Shown here: in pieces, positions 39,786 to 49,472 of the stretch | How the letters are laid out: each line of letters starts with the position of its first letter | Numbering within the stretch: the first letter of the stretch is position 1 | Assembly (NCBI GenBank): GCA_900316005.1 | Contig: ONBH01000011.1 | Span: forward strand, 62,001 to 126,000 | Origin: an uncultured Bacteroidales bacterium | GTDB taxonomy: Bacteria > Bacteroidota > Bacteroidia > Bacteroidales > Paludibacteraceae | Reading direction: 5' to 3' | DNA: 64,000 nt | Position numbers and translations under genes: made by a program | Notes under the pieces: model-generated | The model's input: only the letters and a program-made list of their open reading frames with translations | Told to the model about the DNA's origin: nothing | Databases searched by the model: none

Positions 39786-40469
39786 CTACTGCGCAAAATC
39801 GGCGGCATAGGTCAGTTTGCGGTTGGCCTCATCGCCGGCTACGATACGGATGCTGACATCCGGTCGGTAATGTCGGAGAACACCGACGTCATCGGTTGCC
39901 TGCATGGCACCGGCTGCCATAAACTGCCGGAACGCATCGGCTATGACCGATAGGCGGAATGCCTGCGGCGTCTGGGCACGCAGAAAATCCGACCGCGGCG
40001 GTACATCCGTCAGCCGACCTTCCTTTACTATATATAAGGTGTCTGTTACCGGGACAGCTACCGTCACGGCTTCGGCTTCACGAAGCGCGCGACAGACGTC
40101 GCCAATGATTCGCTCCGTCACAAACGGTCGCGCTGAGTCGTGCAGCAGGATATTCGTCTTGTCTGCCTCAAAGCCGTTCGTCACCAAATAGTGCACAGCA
40201 TTCCACGACGACTCCCAGCGCTCTACCCCACCCTCAATGATGGCAGTTACCTTCGCCCAACTGCATTGCAGCATCATGGCCTGCACCGCCGACACGTAGG
40301 CAGGATGCGTCACCACGATGATCTCATCAATCTGCTCCGAGGCCTCGAATGCCCCAACACATTGCTCTAACACCGTACGCCCGTCGCGGAGCATGCGAAA
40401 CTGCTTGGGCACGCCACCTCCGGCACGCTCGCCCTTACCGGCAGCCAATATGACAGCTACATTTCTCAT
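39786..40469 (-). CDS. ispD: 2-C-methyl-D-erythritol 4-phosphate cytidylyltransferase
   Basis: 227 residues, full length. It makes CDP-methylerythritol in the MEP isoprenoid pathway. The CTP-binding loop LAAGKGERAGGGVPKQF is at the start, the family pattern HDSARPFV near residue 110, and TDDVGVL near 193. It has its own promoter and converges on the DUF1963 gene. No other MEP gene is nearby. Confidence 0.93.
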   Translation of the reverse strand: MRNVAVILAAGKGERAGGGVPKQFRMLRDGRTVLEQCVGAFEASEQIDEIIVVTHPAYVSAVQAMMLQCSWAKVTAIIEGGVERWESSWNAVHYLVTNGFEADKTNILLHDSARPFVTERIIGDVCRALREAEAVTVAVPVTDTLYIVKEGRLTDVPPRSDFLRAQTPQAFRLSVIADAFRQFMAAGAMQATDDVGVLRHYRPDVSIRIVAGDEANRKLTYAADFAQ

Positions 40470-40495
40470 AGCAAAATTTCAATCCAATTCAGGGT

Positions 40496-40528
40496 ACAAA
40501 AGTACTACTTTTTTCCCACATACGCAAA
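40496..40528 (-). promoter_or_regulatory. ispD promoter
   Basis: Minus-strand -7 element TACTTTTG, TTG 20 nt upstream and AAAAAAGTAGTA between. Confidence 0.75.
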
Positions 40529-40574
40529 TAAAATCGCTAAATAAAAGATAGATTGCAAAAAAAATGCACGAAAA

Positions 40575-40606
40575 TTTGCACATATGAAGAATATTTTGTA
40601 ATTTTG
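40575..40606 (+). promoter_or_regulatory. Promoter of the pnt operon
   Basis: TTTG, 20 nt, TAATTTTG. The leader to ATG is about 140 nt, long for this window, and holds a GGGTCC/GGACCC pair near 40694-40723. Confidence 0.7.
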
Positions 40607-40748
40607 TAGCCGCTTTTGGCAAAATGCCGGAAAGAGGTGACCCTGAATCGAAAAAAACAACTACTTCTATAGCCTGCAAAGAGGACATCGGGTCCGCCCT
40701 CGAGCAGCCGAACAAAGGACCCCCAACGAAAAACACTAAGAACCAGTT

Positions 40749-41906
40749 ATGATTATTGGTATTCCAAAAGAGATCATGCACGGCGAGAACCGTGTAGCAT
40801 GTTCCCCCGAAACAGTCGGTAAATTCGTAAAAGACGGTTACACCGTATTGGTAGAGAAACACGCCGGTGACGGTGCCCTGTACCACGATGAAGACTACGC
40901 AGCCAACGGCGCCAAGATGATGGACAAAGCCGCTGACATCTACGCACAGGCCGAACTCATCCTCAAAGTGAAAGAGCCCCTCTTCAACGAAGAGCTCGGC
41001 AAACACGAGGTGGAACTGATGCACAAAGGTCAGTATCTCATTACCTTTATTCACCCTGCTTCGCCCGTTAACCACGAGATGGTGAAGAAGCTGACGGCCC
41101 AAGGCGTTACCGCCTTCACGCTGGACTGCATACCTCGTATCTCGCGCGCACAGAACATGGACGCACTGACCAGTATGTCCACCTGCGCCGGTTACAAAGG
41201 CATCATCATGGCCGCTGATCATATGACCAGCTTCATCCCGCAGATGTTCACCGCCGTCGGCAAGATTGACGCCGCCAAGTTGATGGTCATCGGTGTAGGC
41301 GTTGCCGGTCTGCAAGCATTGGCTACTGCTAAGCGTCTGGGTGCTATCACCTACGCTGCCGATATCCGCCCGATGGCTGCCGAGAATGCACAGTCGCTGG
41401 GTGCCAAGATTATTGACACCGGCGTGCCCGCTGAACTCGCCGTTGGCGAAGGTGGCTATGCCAAAGCCCTGCCCGCAGATGTACTGCTTAAGGAGCGCGA
41501 GCTGCTCAAGGAAACCATCCAACAGATGGATATCGTATTCTGCTCGGTTCTGGTACCGGGTGAGTTGGCCCCCGTCATCATCACCGAAGATACCGTTAAG
41601 GGTATGAAGAAAGGCTCCGTCATCGTGGATATCGCTATTGACCAAGGTGGTAACTGCGACATCACCCCGAAGGGCACCATCGAGATGAAGCATGGCGTAA
41701 CCCTCATCGGCGTGAAGAATATACCGGGCGAACTGCCCACCAGCTCCACCTGGATGTTCTCCAACAACATGTACAACCTCGTGAAATACCTGGTTAAGGA
41801 CGGTAAGATCGAGCTCAACATGCAAGACGAAGTCATTGCCAAGAGTCTGGTTTGCACCAACGGTGAGCTGCTGCACGCCGGTGCCCGCAAAGCGATGGGA
41901 TTGTAA
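40749..41906 (+). CDS. pntAA: NAD(P) transhydrogenase subunit alpha, part 1 (NAD-binding domain dI)
   Basis: 385 residues. It binds NADH and passes hydride to NADP+ in the membrane transhydrogenase, driven by the proton gradient. The start IPKEIMHGENRVACSP is the AlaDH/PNT N-terminal signature; the Rossmann loop GVGVAGLQALATAKRLGA lies near residue 180; DIAIDQGGNCD near 297 is conserved. It is the split form with dI as a separate protein. pntAB follows after 15 nt and pntB overlaps pntAB by 4 nt. Confidence 0.93.
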   Translation: MIIGIPKEIMHGENRVACSPETVGKFVKDGYTVLVEKHAGDGALYHDEDYAANGAKMMDKAADIYAQAELILKVKEPLFNEELGKHEVELMHKGQYLITFIHPASPVNHEMVKKLTAQGVTAFTLDCIPRISRAQNMDALTSMSTCAGYKGIIMAADHMTSFIPQMFTAVGKIDAAKLMVIGVGVAGLQALATAKRLGAITYAADIRPMAAENAQSLGAKIIDTGVPAELAVGEGGYAKALPADVLLKERELLKETIQQMDIVFCSVLVPGELAPVIITEDTVKGMKKGSVIVDIAIDQGGNCDITPKGTIEMKHGVTLIGVKNIPGELPTSSTWMFSNNMYNLVKYLVKDGKIELNMQDEVIAKSLVCTNGELLHAGARKAMGL

Positions 41907-41921
41907 TAAACAGTCATTATT

Positions 41922-42224
41922 ATGATACATCCCCTGATTTTAGTAGCCGTGTTCGCCGTCTGTACGGTGGCCGGCTACTTTATCATTCGTCAGGTGCCGA
42001 GTCTGCTGCACACGCCTCTGATGTCCGGTATGAACGCGTTGTCGGGCGTTACCCTGGTGGGTGCCCTGACGGCGACGGGCATCTCGCTACTGGCGGGTGA
42101 AGGTATCTGGGCACAGCTGTTCGGCTGCGCTGCCATCATCCTGGCTACGATCAATGTCTTCGGCGGCTTCGGTATCACGCATCGCATGCTTCGTATGTTC
42201 AACAAGAAAAAACCGCGCTCATGA
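41922..42224 (+). CDS. pntAB: NAD(P) transhydrogenase subunit alpha, part 2 (membrane part)
   Basis: 100 residues with three hydrophobic helices (from ILVAVFAVCTVAGYFII on). It is the small membrane subunit of the dII channel. The stretch PLMSGMNALSGV is shared with the family. Its TGA overlaps the ATG of pntB (ATGA), so translation is coupled. Confidence 0.92.
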   Translation: MIHPLILVAVFAVCTVAGYFIIRQVPSLLHTPLMSGMNALSGVTLVGALTATGISLLAGEGIWAQLFGCAAIILATINVFGGFGITHRMLRMFNKKKPRS

Positions 42225-43774
42225 CCACCATACAGATTATATTGAGCATTTTGCTCTCCCTCGCCGTGTTAGGGGGTATATCGATGATGAGCAAGGTGAA
42301 GACAGCCGTTTCGGGAAACCTGCTGTCGGCGCTCGCTATGCTGGCGGGTGTTGTAGCGACGGTCATCTTCAGCGGCATTCTGTCTGCTTGGACCCTATAC
42401 GTAGCCATTATCATCGGTGCGCTCATCGGTAGCCTTATGGCGAGCCGTGCGCAGATGATACAGATGCCCCAGTTGGTAGCCCTCTTCAATGGTCTGGGCG
42501 GCGGTGCTTCGGCACTGGTCGGAGTCATGACATACATGAACTGGGGCATGGCCGTTCAGCCGGAATATCCTGTCTTTGTGAACTTCACCGCCATGTTAGC
42601 GATCGCCGTCGGCATGATTACGCTGGTAGGCAGTCTGGTGGCAGCCGGTAAGCTGCACCGCATCCTGAACCAGCGTCCGGTGGTCTATCCTGCCCACTCT
42701 GCTATCACGATGCTGCTGCTCGTAGGCTCAGCCGCAGCCATTGTGGCGGGCACGATTGTTGGCAGCAACGTACTCATCGCGCTGTGCGCCGTACTGCTGA
42801 CGGGCTGTTTTGGTTATATGTTTGCCATCCGCGTTGGTGGTGCCGATATGCCGATCACGATCTCGCTGCTGAACTCGCTGTCGGGTGTAGCCGGCGCAAT
42901 AGCAGGTATGGCTATTGGCGACATCTTCCTGGTGGCTGTAGGTGGTATCGTGGGTGCTTCGGGTCTGCTGCTGACGCAGATTATGTGCCGCGCCATGAAT
43001 CGCAGCCTGATGAGCATCCTGCTCGGTGGCGCCAAGAAGAGCACCCCCAAACCTGCGACCGCACAGCCGCAAAAGACGTCAGAAGGCGGCAAGACCGTCT
43101 TTGACGAACATGCTGATTTTGAAAAACTATTAGAACAACTCAACGATATGGAAGTAAAACAACTATTAGATGCCATCGAGGCGCTGACCAAGGAAGTAGC
43201 CGGTCTGAGAGCCGAATTGGCACAATCCAAAGGTGCAGCACCTGCAGCTGCCGCAGCTGAGAAAGCAGCCGATACCCCCGCATCGGTTCTCAGCCGCGCC
43301 AAAGACGTCATCATTGTACCGGGTTACGGTATGGCGCTCGCCCAAGCACAGCACACCGTGAAACAACTGGCTGACAAATTGGAGTTCCGCGGCGCCCGCG
43401 TGCGTTTCGCTATCCACCCCGTAGCCGGTCGTATGCCCGGCCACATGAACGTACTGCTGGCGGAAGCCGATATCCCGTACGAGAAACTCTTCCAGATGGA
43501 GGAGATCAACGATGACTTCGCCAAGGCCGACGCCGTTGTCGTTATTGGTGCCAACGATGTACTCAACCCCGCCGCCAACACCGCCGAAGGTACGCCTATC
43601 TACGGTATGCCCGTGCTCGCCGTGGCCGACGCGAAGGAAGTCATCGTCTGCAACTACGACCTCAAGCCCGGCTATGCCGGCGTAGAGAACCCCATCTACA
43701 AACGCGAGAAGGGTGTCTATCTCTGCCTGGGCGATGCCAAGGAGTCACTGATGAAAATTATCAACGAAATCTAA
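42221..43774 (+). CDS. pntB: NAD(P) transhydrogenase subunit beta
   Basis: 517 residues, about 50 more than usual. The membrane part has about eight helices (residues 1-265). Domain dIII, which binds NADP(H), begins near residue 360 with VIIVPGYGMALAQAQH and includes HPVAGRMPGHMNVLLAEA and VIGANDVLNPAA. Between them (about 268-360) lies an unusually long linker: a charged, Leu-rich stretch predicted to be coiled coil (FEKLLEQLNDMEVKQLLDAI) followed by an Ala-rich run. The linker accounts for the extra length. No downstream gene in the operon. Confidence 0.93.
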   Translation: MTTIQIILSILLSLAVLGGISMMSKVKTAVSGNLLSALAMLAGVVATVIFSGILSAWTLYVAIIIGALIGSLMASRAQMIQMPQLVALFNGLGGGASALVGVMTYMNWGMAVQPEYPVFVNFTAMLAIAVGMITLVGSLVAAGKLHRILNQRPVVYPAHSAITMLLLVGSAAAIVAGTIVGSNVLIALCAVLLTGCFGYMFAIRVGGADMPITISLLNSLSGVAGAIAGMAIGDIFLVAVGGIVGASGLLLTQIMCRAMNRSLMSILLGGAKKSTPKPATAQPQKTSEGGKTVFDEHADFEKLLEQLNDMEVKQLLDAIEALTKEVAGLRAELAQSKGAAPAAAAAEKAADTPASVLSRAKDVIIVPGYGMALAQAQHTVKQLADKLEFRGARVRFAIHPVAGRMPGHMNVLLAEADIPYEKLFQMEEINDDFAKADAVVVIGANDVLNPAANTAEGTPIYGMPVLAVADAKEVIVCNYDLKPGYAGVENPIYKREKGVYLCLGDAKESLMKIINEI

Positions 43775-43854
43775 AGAAAATAAAGCAATTTTAAGAAGTG
43801 CCCTAAAAAAAAATACAGGTTTCTGTAAAAAAAACAAAAAAAAGTGGCCTACAA

Positions 43855-43886
43855 TTTGCGTAGGTCATTTTTTTTTAGTATCTTTG
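43855..43886 (+). promoter_or_regulatory. pnp promoter
   Basis: TTTG, 20 nt, TATCTTTG; ATG follows about 65 nt later. Confidence 0.75.
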
Positions 43887-43953
43887 CGCGACATTTTATG
43901 GGTCTATACAAATAACCGGATGCAAAAGGCATCCAAAAAACGAATAAAAACAA

Positions 43954-46254
43954 ATGAATATCGTAAGAAAAGAGATCAAGATGGCAGATGGCCGCGTGAT
44001 CACGCTGGAGACCGGCAAACTGGCCAAACAGGCCGACGGTGCAGTGATGGCAACGATTGGCAATACCATGATTCTGGCTACTGTATGTAGCGCCAAAGAT
44101 GCGGTACCGGGCACTGACTTTATGCCCCTGACCGTAGAGTACAAAGAGAAATTTGCGAGTGCCGGCCGCTTCCCCGGTGGATTCACCCGCCGCGAAGGAA
44201 AGGCCTCGGACTACGAGATACTGATTGCGCGTCTTATCGACCGCGCACTGCGTCCCCTCTTCCCCGCTAACTATCATGCCGAGACATTCGTCAACGTGAC
44301 CATGTATTCGGCCGACGGCATTGATATGCCCGAGTCTATCGCCGGTCTGGCTGCTTCGGCTGCCCTGACCTGCTCGGATATCCCCTTTGAGGGCCCGATA
44401 TCAGAGGTACGCGTAGCACGCGTCAACGGCGAGTTTGTCATCAACCCCACCTTCGAGCAATGCGAGCATGCTGACCTCGAACTGGTAGTTGCCGCTACGC
44501 TGGATAACATCATGATGGTAGAGGGCGAGATGAAGGAAGTGCCCGAAAGCGTCATGCTGGATGCCATCCGCGCCGCCCACGAGGCTATCAAGCCCCAGTG
44601 CCAGGCACAGCTGGAGATGATGAAGGAATACGGCAAGGAGGTAAAACGCGAATACTGCCACGAGGTGAACGATGACGAGCTGAAGCAGGCTGTTCATGAC
44701 TACAGCTACGCTCGCGCCTACGCACAGGCTACCAGCGCCGACACCGACAAGCACCACCGCGAGGCGATGTTCTCGCAGATATGCGAGGACTTCAAGACCG
44801 AGCGTCTGGATTATATGACCGCCCGCGCCGAGGCTCTCGGCATCGAGGTGGACGAGGTTGCCGCCATGGTGGACCGCTACTACCACGATGTAGAGAAAGA
44901 GGCTATGCGCCGCGCCGTACTGGACGAAGGTAAGCGTCTGGATGGCCGTAAGACCACCGACATCCGTCCCATCTGGTGCGAGGTAAGCCCGCTGCCCGGA
45001 CCTCACGGATCCAGCATCTTCACCCGCGGCGAGACACAGTCGCTCTCGACCGTAACACTGGGTACCAGCCGCGATGAGAAGATCGTTGATGAGGCATTGG
45101 TACAGGGTACTGACCGCTTCCTGCTGCACTATAACTTCCCGCCCTTCGCTACCGGCGAAGCTAAGGCACAACGCGGCGTAGGTCGTCGCGAGATTGGTCA
45201 CGGCAACCTCGCTTGCCGCGCCCTCAAGAACATGGTGCCGGAAGACTTCCCCTACGCCGTACGCGTGGTAAGCGATATTCTGGAGTCGAACGGTTCCAGC
45301 TCGATGGCTACCGTTTGCGCCGGATGCTTGGCTCTGATGGATGCCGGTGTGCCCATCAAGAAACCCGTCAGCGGTATAGCTATGGGACTGATCTCCGAAT
45401 GCAAAGGTACCAAATATGCCATCCTGAGCGACATCCTCGGCGATGAGGACCACCTCGGCGATATGGACTTCAAGACCACCGGTACCCGCGACGGTCTCAC
45501 CGCCTGCCAGATGGATATCAAGGTCGATGGTCTGAGCTACGAGATTCTCGAGAACGCACTGGCACAGGCACACGAGGCTCGTATGTTTATCCTCGATAAG
45601 ATCTGCGAGTGCATGCCCGCTCCGCGTGCAGACCTCAAGCCCCACGCTCCCCGCATCACCAGTTTCTATATTCCCAAAGACCTCATCGGTGCTGTCATTG
45701 GCCCCGGTGGTAAGATCATCCAAGGCATCCAGGCTGAGACCAACACCGTCATCTCTATTGACGAAGACGAACGCGGCGGCAAGGTTGAGATCGCATCCAA
45801 CAACGGCGACAACATGGCAGCAGCTGTTGCCAAGATTCGCGCGATCGTGGCACTACCCGAGGTTGGCGAGACCTATCAGGCTACCGTTAAGAGCCTCATG
45901 CCTTACGGTTGCTTCGTAGAGTTCATGCCGGGCAAGGAAGGCCTGCTGCATATCTCTGAGATTGACTGGAAGCGCTACGAGACGATGGAAGAAACCGGCA
46001 TCAAGGAAGGCGACAAGCTGATGATTAAGCTGATGGAGGTTGACGAGAAGACCGGTAAGTTCCGTCTGTCGGCACGTGCTCTGAAGGAGAAACCCGAAGG
46101 CTATGTAGAGCCTGAGCGTCCTGCCCGTGGTGACCGTGGTCCCCGCCCCGAGCGTCGTGGTCCGCGTCCCGAGCGCAGCGACCGCCCCGAACGTCCCGCC
46201 CGTCGTGACCACGACTTCGAAGGTGACGGCGCCCGCCTCGACAAACGGAGATAG
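43954..46254 (+). CDS. pnp: Polyribonucleotide nucleotidyltransferase (PNPase)
   Basis: 766 residues. It degrades RNA 3' to 5' by phosphorolysis as a trimer. Two RNase PH domains are joined by an alpha-helical part; the second has the active-site stretch [21 protein letters not shown] sequence. The KH domain starts near 565 ([20 protein letters not shown]) and the S1 domain near 640 ([13 protein letters not shown]). A 50-residue tail is rich in Arg, Pro and Glu ([18 protein letters not shown]), probably disordered and RNA-binding. Its TAG stop begins a TTGATAG repeat block, and a clear terminator follows at 46336. Confidence 0.96.
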   Translation: MNIVRKEIKMADGRVITLETGKLAKQADGAVMATIGNTMILATVCSAKDAVPGTDFMPLTVEYKEKFASAGRFPGGFTRREGKASDYEILIARLIDRALRPLFPANYHAETFVNVTMYSADGIDMPESIAGLAASAALTCSDIPFEGPISEVRVARVNGEFVINPTFEQCEHADLELVVAATLDNIMMVEGEMKEVPESVMLDAIRAAHEAIKPQCQAQLEMMKEYGKEVKREYCHEVNDDELKQAVHDYSYARAYAQATSADTDKHHREAMFSQICEDFKTERLDYMTARAEALGIEVDEVAAMVDRYYHDVEKEAMRRAVLDEGKRLDGRKTTDIRPIWCEVSPLPGPHGSSIFTRGETQSLSTVTLGTSRDEKIVDEALVQGTDRFLLHYNFPPFATGEAKAQRGVGRREIGHGNLACRALKNMVPEDFPYAVRVVSDILESNGSSSMATVCAGCLALMDAGVPIKKPVSGIAMGLISECKGTKYAILSDILGDEDHLGDMDFKTTGTRDGLTACQMDIKVDGLSYEILENALAQAHEARMFILDKICECMPAPRADLKPHAPRITSFYIPKDLIGAVIGPGGKIIQGIQAETNTVISIDEDERGGKVEIASNNGDNMAAAVAKIRAIVALPEVGETYQATVKSLMPYGCFVEFMPGKEGLLHISEIDWKRYETMEETGIKEGDKLMIKLMEVDEKTGKFRLSARALKEKPEGYVEPERPARGDRGPRPERRGPRPERSDRPERPARRDHDFEGDGARLDKRR

Positions 46255-46330
46255 TTGATAGTTGATAGTTGATAGTTGACAGTTGATAGTTGACAATTCT
46301 TATCTCGGCTAAAGCCGTACGATAGTTGAT
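46252..46330 (+). repeat. TTGATAG-word tandem repeat (family A) plus family F unit after pnp
   Basis: The pnp stop codon TAG is followed by four TTGATAG units, TTGACAG, TTGATAG and TTGACAA. Then comes CTTATCTCGGCTAAAGCCG with a small hairpin, seen three times in the block at 19098-19440. Confidence 0.88.
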
Positions 46331-46335
46331 ATTAG

Positions 46336-46370
46336 AAAAGCCTTGCGCTGATGCAAGGCTTTTCTTTTTT
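46336..46370 (+). terminator. Intrinsic terminator of pnp
   Basis: AAAAGCCTTGC, loop GCTGAT, GCAAGGCTTTT, then CTTTTTT. An 11-bp perfect stem. Confidence 0.92.
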
Positions 46371-46372
46371 AA

Positions 46373-46507
46373 GGAGAAAGATTTCGGCATAAAATGCACC
46401 CGAAAATGGTTCGGGATTGCATCGGGGTTTTCTCGGGAATGGCTCGGTGAAGTCGGAGAAAGATTTCGGCATAGAATGCACCCGAGAACAGCATGTTATG
46501 CACCCGA
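46373..46507. repeat. Direct repeats between pnp and mltG
   Basis: GGAGAAAGATTTCGGCATA occurs at 46373 and 46455; ATGCACCCGA occurs at 46394, 46476 and 46498. No open frame is credible. The two motifs keep the same order and spacing in the first two copies (82-bp period). Confidence 0.85.
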
Positions 46508-46538
46508 GAATGCATATAGATTGCTCATGCCAAAATTT

Positions 46539-47591
46539 TCACTTAATCTTGCGCTTGTTTAGTTCGCGCTGATAGGCACGGGCGGTCTGGGAATGCTTGG
46601 CGTAATTGGATGAGAAGACATGCGTACCCGAGAAATCGGGATTGGCACACATATAGAGATAATCACTTTTTTCGTAATGCAAGACCGCATCCATCACATC
46701 AGCCGACACGCAACGTATAGGTCCGGGCGGCAAACCCAGATTACGATAAGTATTATAGGGTGAGTCAATCTGAAGATGCCGGTTGGTGACACGCCGCATG
46801 GAGAAATCCCCCACGGCGAAGATCACCGTCGGGCACGCCTGCAGCAACATATGCTTGCGCAAACGGTTCAAGTACAAACCGGCGATGATGGGGTGCTCCT
46901 GCGCACGATTGGTCTCGCTGGCAACGATGCTACCGAGCGTTGCCACCTCGGTAGGCGTAAGCCCTATCTCATCGGCAAGCCGGCAGCGATCGTCGTTCCA
47001 GAAACGGTTATACTCCTTCTGCATGCGCTCGAATAACTCGTCCACCGTCATGGTCCACCACACCTCGTAGGTATCAGGGATAAAGAGGCAGACTGCTGTC
47101 TCTTTGGTCAGGCCAAAGCGGCTCATATACTCATCGGATGAGAGGCAGTCGGCGATGGAAGCGGAGTCGCAGCGCAGCTGTTTGGACAGTCTGCCTGCCA
47201 GTTGTTCGCGTGTACGAATGGTCATGCGCCACGATATGCGCACGGGAGTCTGATGGCCGAATTGGAACATCCAAATCAGCATTCTATCGCCGATAGCGGG
47301 CGCGAGGGTGTAGTGACCGGGCAAGACGCGGCGGAAGCCCGCCTTCTTGGCATGGCGGCGCCAGCTCCACATGGAAGCCGGATGGTAATCCGCCTCATCC
47401 AGCAGGGTAAGCAGGCTATCCACGGCGATTGTGTCGCGGATATAGAAGTCATGGTTCTCGCCATCGGCTGCCCGGAAGTTCTGCACGCGCAGGTGGTACA
47501 TAGAGCGTCCGACCACCACCCCTACGGCGATGCCGACAACAGCCAGTATCGCCAGGACTATCAGTCCGTATTTCTTATTCCACTTCATCAT
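46539..47591 (-). CDS. mltG: Endolytic murein transglycosylase MltG
   Basis: 350 residues. It cuts nascent glycan strands and sets their length. One N-terminal membrane anchor ([19 protein letters not shown]), then a LysM-like region and the YceG catalytic domain with the Glu in [12 protein letters not shown] near residue 225 and the pattern [13 protein letters not shown] near 285. Its start overlaps the stop of rfbA by 4 nt, so the two are translated together. Confidence 0.92.
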   Translation of the reverse strand: MMKWNKKYGLIVLAILAVVGIAVGVVVGRSMYHLRVQNFRAADGENHDFYIRDTIAVDSLLTLLDEADYHPASMWSWRRHAKKAGFRRVLPGHYTLAPAIGDRMLIWMFQFGHQTPVRISWRMTIRTREQLAGRLSKQLRCDSASIADCLSSDEYMSRFGLTKETAVCLFIPDTYEVWWTMTVDELFERMQKEYNRFWNDDRCRLADEIGLTPTEVATLGSIVASETNRAQEHPIIAGLYLNRLRKHMLLQACPTVIFAVGDFSMRRVTNRHLQIDSPYNTYRNLGLPPGPIRCVSADVMDAVLHYEKSDYLYMCANPDFSGTHVFSSNYAKHSQTARAYQRELNKRKIK

Positions 47592-48541
47592 CGAGCCAGA
47601 TGCTCCAGGTAGCGGCCGTAGGCAGTCTTGATGTCTCGGCCCATTTCACGCAGTTGGTCAGCGGTGATCCAACCGTTACGCCATGCTATTTCTTCGATAC
47701 AGGCGACATAGAATCCCTGACGGTTCTGGATGGTAGCGATGAAGTTGCCCGCCTCGAGTAGGCTGTCGCAGTTACCGGTGTCGAGCCAAGCGAATCCGCG
47801 TCCGAAGAGCTTCACCTGCAGCGTGCCTTCGTCAAGGTAGAGGCGGTTAAGGTCGGTTATCTCGTATTCGCCACGCGCAGAGGGACGGAGCGCAGCGGCT
47901 TTTTCGCAAACGGTCTTGTCGTAGAAATAGAGACCGGGCACGGCATAATTGCTCTTGGGCTGCTGGGGTTTTTCCTCCAGCGAGAGAACCTTGCCCTCTG
48001 CGTCGAACTCGACGACGCCATATGCGCGTGGGTCGCTGACCTCGTAGCCGAAGATGCAGGCTCCGCGTCCGATGTTCTTGCTCTGCTGCTTGAGTTCCGC
48101 CATGCTGGTAGCGTGCCGGTGTGCAGGGTTGGGTTGGTCGGGCATGGCGTGGTCGGGGTCTAAAGCCATGACGGCAGAGCGGAGCATCTTGGTGAAGCCC
48201 TGTCCGTAGAAGAGGTTATCGCCCAGGATGAGGCAACCCGGTCCGCCCTCCAGGAAGTCAGCGCCCAAGACAAAAGCCTGTGCCAAGCCATTCGGCACCA
48301 GCTGCACCTTATAGCTAAGCTTCATACCCAAGCGGCTACCGTCACCCAAGAGTTCCTCAAACATAGGCAAGTCGCGCGGGGTGGAGATAATCAGCACCTC
48401 GCGGATACCCGCCAGCATAAGGGTGGATAAGGGGTAGTAGATCATGGGTTTATCATATACCGGCATGATTTGCTTACTAATGGCTTTTGACAGCGGGTAC
48501 AACCTGGTTGCACTTCCTCCCGCCAATATGATTCCTTTCAT
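47588..48541 (-). CDS. rfbA: Glucose-1-phosphate thymidylyltransferase
   Basis: 317 residues. It makes dTDP-glucose, first step to dTDP-rhamnose. The nucleotide-binding start [15 protein letters not shown], the stretch [18 protein letters not shown], and [22 protein letters not shown] match RfbA/RmlA. The insertion [23 protein letters not shown] carries the metal-binding Asp. rfbB, rfbC and rfbD are not beside it, so the pathway is split elsewhere. It is first of a two-gene unit with mltG. Confidence 0.92.
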   Translation of the reverse strand: MKGIILAGGSATRLYPLSKAISKQIMPVYDKPMIYYPLSTLMLAGIREVLIISTPRDLPMFEELLGDGSRLGMKLSYKVQLVPNGLAQAFVLGADFLEGGPGCLILGDNLFYGQGFTKMLRSAVMALDPDHAMPDQPNPAHRHATSMAELKQQSKNIGRGACIFGYEVSDPRAYGVVEFDAEGKVLSLEEKPQQPKSNYAVPGLYFYDKTVCEKAAALRPSARGEYEITDLNRLYLDEGTLQVKLFGRGFAWLDTGNCDSLLEAGNFIATIQNRQGFYVACIEEIAWRNGWITADQLREMGRDIKTAYGRYLEHLAR

Positions 48542-48593
48542 ATCGTATCAGTTGTTGGTCTTAGTTTTTGTATTCATTTACGCAATTTAGCCT

Positions 48594-48602
48594 GCAAAGG
48601 TA
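48594..48602 (-). promoter_or_regulatory. rfbA-mltG promoter (-7 element)
   Basis: Minus-strand TACCTTTG; no clear TTG at the 20-nt position, so weaker than the others. Confidence 0.55.
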
Positions 48603-48662
48603 CAAAAAATATTTGAAAACAGAAAAGGAAACAGTAAAAAAGTGCGATTTTTCGGGATTTTC

Positions 48663-48693
48663 TTGCATAATTCAATGTAAATGTGTATCTTTG
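48663..48693 (+). promoter_or_regulatory. Promoter of the gene at 48717
   Basis: CTTG with its TTG 20 nt before TATCTTTG; ATG 23 nt later. Confidence 0.75.
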
Positions 48694-48716
48694 CAGGCTA
48701 AAAACGAATCGAAACA

Positions 48717-49310
48717 ATGAAAAGGTATCTTGTTTGTTGTCTAATCGCCCTATTGAGTATAAGTCCGGCGGCTGTTTGTGCCCAGGATCGGGCAGACAAT
48801 AACCCCGCGGCCGAGAAAGGTATCAGCCGTGACAAAGATGATCAGCAAGCCATGTACCTGAGCAGTCAGGTTCTCTTCACCAATAAGCTGGGCAAATTGG
48901 GTTTGTTCGGTATCGGGTATTACCATGCCATTGCGCGCTTTGTGCGCACAGGCGGTAAGCTGCATTTGGCCGTCAAGGATATGGGCGATGCGTCGTCGCA
49001 GAAGTTAGGTCTGAATGTCACCTACGACTTGGGTGTACAACTGCCCTTGGCCATCGGTAAGGCACGCTTAACGCCCTACGTCACGCCGGATTTGGGCATC
49101 ACGTATTTCTTCAACGACGACCGATGGACGATGCTGAACTACGGCATGTTTGCCGGTATAGAATTGAGCATTCCGGCAGGTGAATCGTCGTTCATCATCG
49201 GCGCGGACTATAACCTGCAGGGTATTAGCAAGTTAGGTCGCCGTAACTCAGCAAGCTTCAGCGAAGGCCCTATTCACGGCGTGGGAGCGCATATCGGATT
49301 GGCTTTTTAG
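48717..49310 (+). CDS. Exported protein, probable small outer-membrane barrel
   Basis: 197 residues. Signal peptide ending VCAQ at about residue 23. The rest is built of alternating strands (YLSSQVLFTNKLGKLGLFGIGYY, YDLGVQLPLAIGKARLTPYV-like segments) and ends in a Phe (HIGLAF), the usual terminal residue of outer-membrane barrels. I do not recognise the family. It has its own promoter and no tight partner; a 162-nt gap to the next gene holds the 15-mer GGACCGCTGCGCTGA. Confidence 0.65.
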   Translation: MKRYLVCCLIALLSISPAAVCAQDRADNNPAAEKGISRDKDDQQAMYLSSQVLFTNKLGKLGLFGIGYYHAIARFVRTGGKLHLAVKDMGDASSQKLGLNVTYDLGVQLPLAIGKARLTPYVTPDLGITYFFNDDRWTMLNYGMFAGIELSIPAGESSFIIGADYNLQGISKLGRRNSASFSEGPIHGVGAHIGLAF

Positions 49311-49386
49311 CGTACAGAGTACGGACCGCTGCGCTGACAGCGTACAAGCGGGAAACCGGAGTTAGCATAAAAAAAATGAACTTTTT

Positions 49387-49418
49387 TTTGCGTATATCAA
49401 AAAAAAATTGTATCTTTG
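49387..49418 (+). promoter_or_regulatory. Promoter of the gene at 49473
   Basis: TTTG, 20 nt, TATCTTTG; leader of about 50 nt. Confidence 0.75.
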
Positions 49419-49472
49419 CACGCTAAATGCGTTTAGCGAAAAAAGTAAGACAGAATATATATATATTAGCAT

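Noticed and set aside
40479..41930. 483-codon open frame on the minus strand opposite pntAA
   Set aside because: It lies wholly antisense to a well-recognised gene, has His/Gly-rich nonsense composition and no promoter or family resemblance.
43806..43833. Terminator after pntB (TACAG/CTGTA hairpin)
   Set aside because: The hairpin is only 5 bp and is followed by A, not T, on the coding strand.
44401..45723. 440-codon open frame opposite pnp
   Set aside because: Antisense shadow of PNPase caused by codon bias; no independent support.
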